The position numbers and the translations under genes are program-made. Of a DNA stretch of 64,000 nucleotides, positions 60,391 through 64,000 are shown piece by piece. A model generated the notes under the pieces. The model was given only the letters and a program-made list of their open reading frames with translations, searched no databases and was not told the origin of the DNA. Source of the DNA: Sapria himalayana (Eukaryota; Streptophyta; Magnoliopsida; Malpighiales; Rafflesiaceae); assembly GCA_029783825.1 (NCBI GenBank), contig JAREIK010000801.1, forward strand, positions 10,938,391 to 11,002,390. Reading direction: 5' to 3'. Numbering within the stretch: the stretch's first letter is position 1; each line of letters starts with the position of its first letter.

Positions 60391-60840
60391 TGATGAGTAT
60401 ATCCAAACTGTGTGCTGCACCTAGACTTTTCTTTTTTGTATATAGCTTGCAGTTTTGGTTTATACATTATGAGTTTTGTATTTTACAATTTCTATGGTAT
60501 CAGAGTAGATCCTACAAACCCTAGAAGTACATGCATATTGTGTGTGTTTGTGCATGTGTAGTGCATTCGATGACTACAACGTCAATGAGGTGTGTGTGAC
60601 GTTGCTGCCTGCTACATCGTCATGGTGGCAGTATGTGTGATAATGCCACCATGTTCAAGTCATGTCATCCGTCAGGCTGAAGCTGAAGTTGAACTCATTA
60701 TCCAAGTTCTGTGAATGTGTAAATAAAAAGGCCTTGGGACACATTGAACATGAACTATAACACATGCAACAAGTGGGTGTTGTAGTGTGTGTAGCCAAAA
60801 AAGTGCAGTGTACAATGTGTGCAGTGTGCGAAAGGTGTGG
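60391..60840 (+). mobile_element. Short-LTR Copia LTR, primer site and leader
   Basis: LTR 60391-60494 (TGATGAGTATATCC start), the cleanest primer site of the window (TGGTATCAGAGT, 60495-60506), and a GTGTG-rich leader with GGTGTGTGTGACG words. No coding part follows before unrelated sequence. Confidence 0.7.
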
Positions 60841-61253
60841 TGCAGTGTGGGTGCTAGAGCAATATACTTTTCCTTTTATAACAAAAAAACATAAAATCCT
60901 AGTTATTACTTTATGAAATCTGAAATGATAAAATTACGCACGGTGAAATTTACAAAGAGTTCGGATATAATTTATAGTCAAAAAACGTGATCACTTGATG
61001 ATTAGATTAAACGAAGAATATTTGGTAATAAAGTGATTCACAACTATTAATTTCATGTAATAATACATCAAGAAAAATTATAACTTTGTATTTCAACTTG
61101 AGCGACATACAAAATATTATTAGAGTTTATGGTAGCACTATATGTAGACCATACTAAGAAAATATATAAGATATTAATTTTTAGCATAAGAGATTAAAAA
61201 TTAAGACGTCTAGAGAGATAGGATAGATCACCACTCATTTTACTCATCTCACA

Positions 61254-61438
61254 GACTTTTTTTTGGAAAATCAAGGGTTTTAGGGCCCGCTTACGCGGGC
61301 CCCTACATCCCTATGGGCTCCCGGAGAACCGATCAGGTAAGAAATATTCCCAGTAGCACTCACCGGTAATACTTGGACTTTTGACCTCCTGGACATTGCC
61401 AAGAACCTTAACCAACTAAGCTTCCTATGAGAGGGATT
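61254..61438 (-). mobile_element. tRNA-derived SINE
   Basis: Read on the minus strand: an A-box-like TTAGTTGGTTAAGG, a B-box-like GGTCAAAAGTCC about 35 nt later, and a body with an exact 8-bp stem hairpin GGGCCCGC-4nt-GCGGGCCC (61283-61302), ending in an A8 tail at 61261-61254. ACTCATTTTAC flanks both sides (61233-61243 and 61439-61449), consistent with a target duplication. Confidence 0.8.
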
Positions 61439-61671
61439 ACTCATTTTACACACTTTGTCATGTAGTTGATAGATCTATCCCCTGCAAAGGTAGATCTAAC
61501 AAAAAGAGAAAGATAAGTAAATTTTCATAAATGATAGTTTTGTAATTCTTATCGGACAATTTTATGCAGGTTCACAAACAAAAACTAAGTGATTGTCTTA
61601 CCCTCCAAAATAAAGGTCCATTATCACACAATTATAAATATGAGAAACAAATAGGAACACACTGGATGAAC

Positions 61672-63839
61672 TAGAGGTGTCAATCGGGCCGGGCCAACCC
61701 AGCACGGGAATATCTCGTGCCGTGCCAAGTGCCAACCAGGCCTCGTGCTGTGTCTGACCCGGCACAGTTCGGTGGCCCATGGCACGGGCCGTAGGCATGG
61801 TCGGGGTCACCATTCACACCCAACCCGGTGTCCCACACCCGCAGTCTCGTACCCTCACGAGTCACGGTCACGGTGGGTTCATCGTGACTCGGGACACTCA
61901 AGCCAACGCCAAGCCAAGCTTCCCATTCCCCTTCCCGCAAAAAAGACCATGGGTCGAGACCAATCAAACCCGACCCGCGGTCCCCCCCCCCCCAATGGGC
62001 AAAAAAAAAAATTTAAATTGTTGCCGTTGGATCTTACCTACAACGGCTAGAGGGCAGAATCCAACAGTCCTCATGATTCTGCCCCCTAAAAAATTTAAAA
62101 AAATCAAAAAAAAAGACTTTTTTTAAAAAAATTATTTTCTTTAATCTATAAAATTCACCCCTCTCTCTATAACATTTATGTTTTTCATAAATATTTATTC
62201 TCTCAAATCTCACATTCCTCTCTCAAAAATTTTGCTCCTCTTTCTCGGGACTCGGGAAGTCGAGATTTCATCATTTGGCTTTGCTTTTCAGGAATCTCAA
62301 CTTATGTTTTGAATTTTGAGCTAGAATGTGTTGCACCGTGCACGCGATCGACCTGACTACTTTACCGGGTAATTTATTTTAAGTTTTTTTTTACTTTCTC
62401 TCTCTCTCTAGTCTCACTCTCTAGACCTAAAATAGTTAAATTTAAAATCTATCATCTAGTCTCTAAATAAGTATCCTGTTTAACAAAAATCCTAAAAATA
62501 ACAAATACTAATGAAACATATTAAAATTTAGAAAATAAAAATCTTACACAGAGGTCTGAGGTTGTTGAAACTTTAGTTTCTCCAGTCATCTCAACCCAAA
62601 CTTATAAAAAATAAAAAATAGGAGGACTTCAGTAGTTTGGACTCATTTTAATATAATAAAACAAAAAAAAATATTAGGGGTGAGGAAAAAGAAATGGTAC
62701 AGTACAAATATTGTATGAGAATTTTAATATTTAAGAGTTCGTTTGGGACAGGACATCTTAAGAAGCATGCCAAATTATGCACCAAAAAACATAGTCCATT
62801 AGATCCAAGGCAAACCCAATTTGACACTACATTTTTTGAGATTTAATCGAGTTCAATCTCAAAGTTTACTCACTTCATATACTGCAGCGAGTTGGGTAGG
62901 GACGGCATGGCCAGACTTATCACATTAATAAGTCTTACGATCAGATTTTCAAAAGATCCAAGGGTAGTGCGTATCATGCATACATATTTTCAGTCTGCTT
63001 ATCATATGATTCCTAGGTCTACATCTAGGAATGACATACTAAAATTGCTTAAGTTAGAAAAACAAAAAATAATTAATAAATTTATGACATATAGTGATGT
63101 CCGTGACGTCCGATATCTAGGACAAGTCACGATGAATCATCTTATGTATGTCTCACCAGCCACTATATAGATTATAACTGGACTATGAATAAAAAAATTT
63201 TAGGATTCTCTGAGATACTTCATCCTCATGATAACCCTACCATTTTTGAGTCTATGATAAAAATCTTTAAGGAATATAAAATTCAAAATAAAATTTTTAG
63301 TATCACATTCGATAACGCATCTAATAATGGAATAGTGATTAATATGTTTGTTAGGAATATTAGAGACGTGCCATTAGGAGAGATTTTTCATGTCAAATGC
63401 ATGTGTCACGTGATTAACCTGATTGTTCAAGCGGGTATGAAGGTGTGTTCCCCCGAGTTGGATAATATACGTAATGTACAAAAATATATTCGCACTCCTC
63501 ACAGACAACAAGAGTTTGATAGTCTATGTTTGTCTGTGAATCTTAAGAAGAAGAAATTCCAATCGGATGTGAGAGATCGTTGGAATTACATGTACCTGAT
63601 GTTGGAATCATGTGTTGGATACGAACACGTGATATCCGACTACGTCAATAGTAAGAGAGGCGAACTTATTATTGACGACACTGACTGAGCTTCAAAAATT
63701 TCATTTATGAAATTCCTGAAAATTTTTTATAACACGACGAACATGTGTTCGTCGGTTTATACACCCACGACTTGCATTGCACTCAGATGCATATGTAATA
63801 TTAGTAGCATATTTAGGAAGTATCGAGCTGAGTAGACAC
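61672..63839 (+). mobile_element. hAT element, larger, with BED finger and transposase remains
   Basis: Left end TAGAGGTGTCAATCGGGCC preceded by GGATGAAC. GC-rich subterminal zone to about 61990, then an AT/CT-rich 5' region with CTCTCTCT runs (62150-62460), then transposase coding from about 62697. It is interrupted at 63840 by another hAT, so its own right end lies outside the window. Confidence 0.85.
62698..63837 (+). pseudogene. hAT transposase pseudogene with BED zinc finger
   Basis: The BED finger (62698-62790) reads YKYCMRILIFKSSFGTGHLK then KHAKLC. The first Cys of the C-x2-C pair is Tyr, one transition away. A stop follows at about 62842. MARLI, YFQSAYHMIPR and LKLEKQKI are the linker. 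The first catalytic motif SVTFDIW is now SVTSDI plus a stop (63099-63120). 63185-63688 is a clean 167-codon stretch with FDNASNNG (second Asp), the CMCHVINLI motif and long similarity to 7736-8230. A stop (TGA at 63688) sits where the other copy reads YWASEISF, and the tail to 63837 continues in frame after it. Confidence 0.9.
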
Positions 63840-64000
63840 TAGAGGTGTCAACCATGCCGGGCTGCACGGCATGATTCGGCCGTGCCTGGGCCAGCCCAGC
63901 ACAAAAATTTCCCGTGCCTGGGATTGTGCCGTGCTGAGGCCAACCGAACCTCATGCCGTGCCTGGCCCGGCACCGTACCATGCCAAAATCAATTTTTAAA
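63840..64000. mobile_element. hAT non-autonomous element, 5' end, runs off the window
   Basis: Begins TAGAGGTGTCAACCATGCC with the usual CGTGCC/GGCACG interior. The preceding 8 bp are GTAGACAC. It is inserted into the transposase pseudogene at the point matching GACCCGACACTTAGCC (8380-8395) in the other copy. Confidence 0.85.

Overview
This is an AT-rich stretch of a plant nuclear genome, almost certainly a flowering plant. The evidence is GT-AG spliced exons of a plant-specific gene, many decayed Ty1/Copia retrotransposons primed by initiator-Met tRNA, hAT DNA transposons with 8-bp target duplications, tRNA-derived SINEs, and broken copies of plant genes. Species or clade cannot be fixed from the sequence alone. 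Very long repeat-filled introns suggest a lineage with expanded introns.

The one gene that looks alive is on the minus strand. Six exons (60320-60171, 60097-60006, 50195-50147, 48092-48022, 39570-39451, 35780-35698) join in perfect phase into an open frame of 565 nt. It resembles the C-terminal part of AIR9, a microtubule-associated plant protein with A9 repeats. The introns between them are 73, 9810, 2054, 8451 and 3670 nt, and the long ones are packed with transposons. The upstream part of the gene lies to the right of the window. I did not find the last exon or exons to the left.

Layout: 1-1.6 kb, Copia fragment; 2.3-2.9, hAT MITE with perfect TSD; 3.4-3.8, first-exon-like fragment of an acyl-activating enzyme; 4.2-5.7, microsatellites; 5.8-6.3, decayed hAT; 6.7-9.7, hAT with a broken transposase between giant inverted arms; 9.7-13.4, unassigned; 13.5-29.5, a thicket of Copia copies (two families, one with LTRs of about 120 bp and one with LTRs of about 800 bp) plus one Gypsy integrase fragment; 29.7-30.9, hAT MITE next to a chimeric pseudogene (peroxisomal acyl-CoA synthetase joined to succinyl-CoA ligase alpha); 31.8-33.8, Copia; 34.7-35.5, inverted-repeat element with a GC-rich minisatellite; 35.7-60.3, AIR9 exons with intronic Copia, hAT, SINE, an intronless nucleoside-transporter (ENT) copy and a pectinesterase fragment; 60.4-64.0, short-LTR leader, SINE, and a larger hAT with a BED finger and transposase remains, itself hit by another hAT that runs off the window.

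Apart from AIR9, I would treat every protein-like segment as dead or unproven. The hAT elements look like one related group, with two broken transposase sources and at least five short non-autonomous copies sharing ends of the TAGAGGTGTCAA type.
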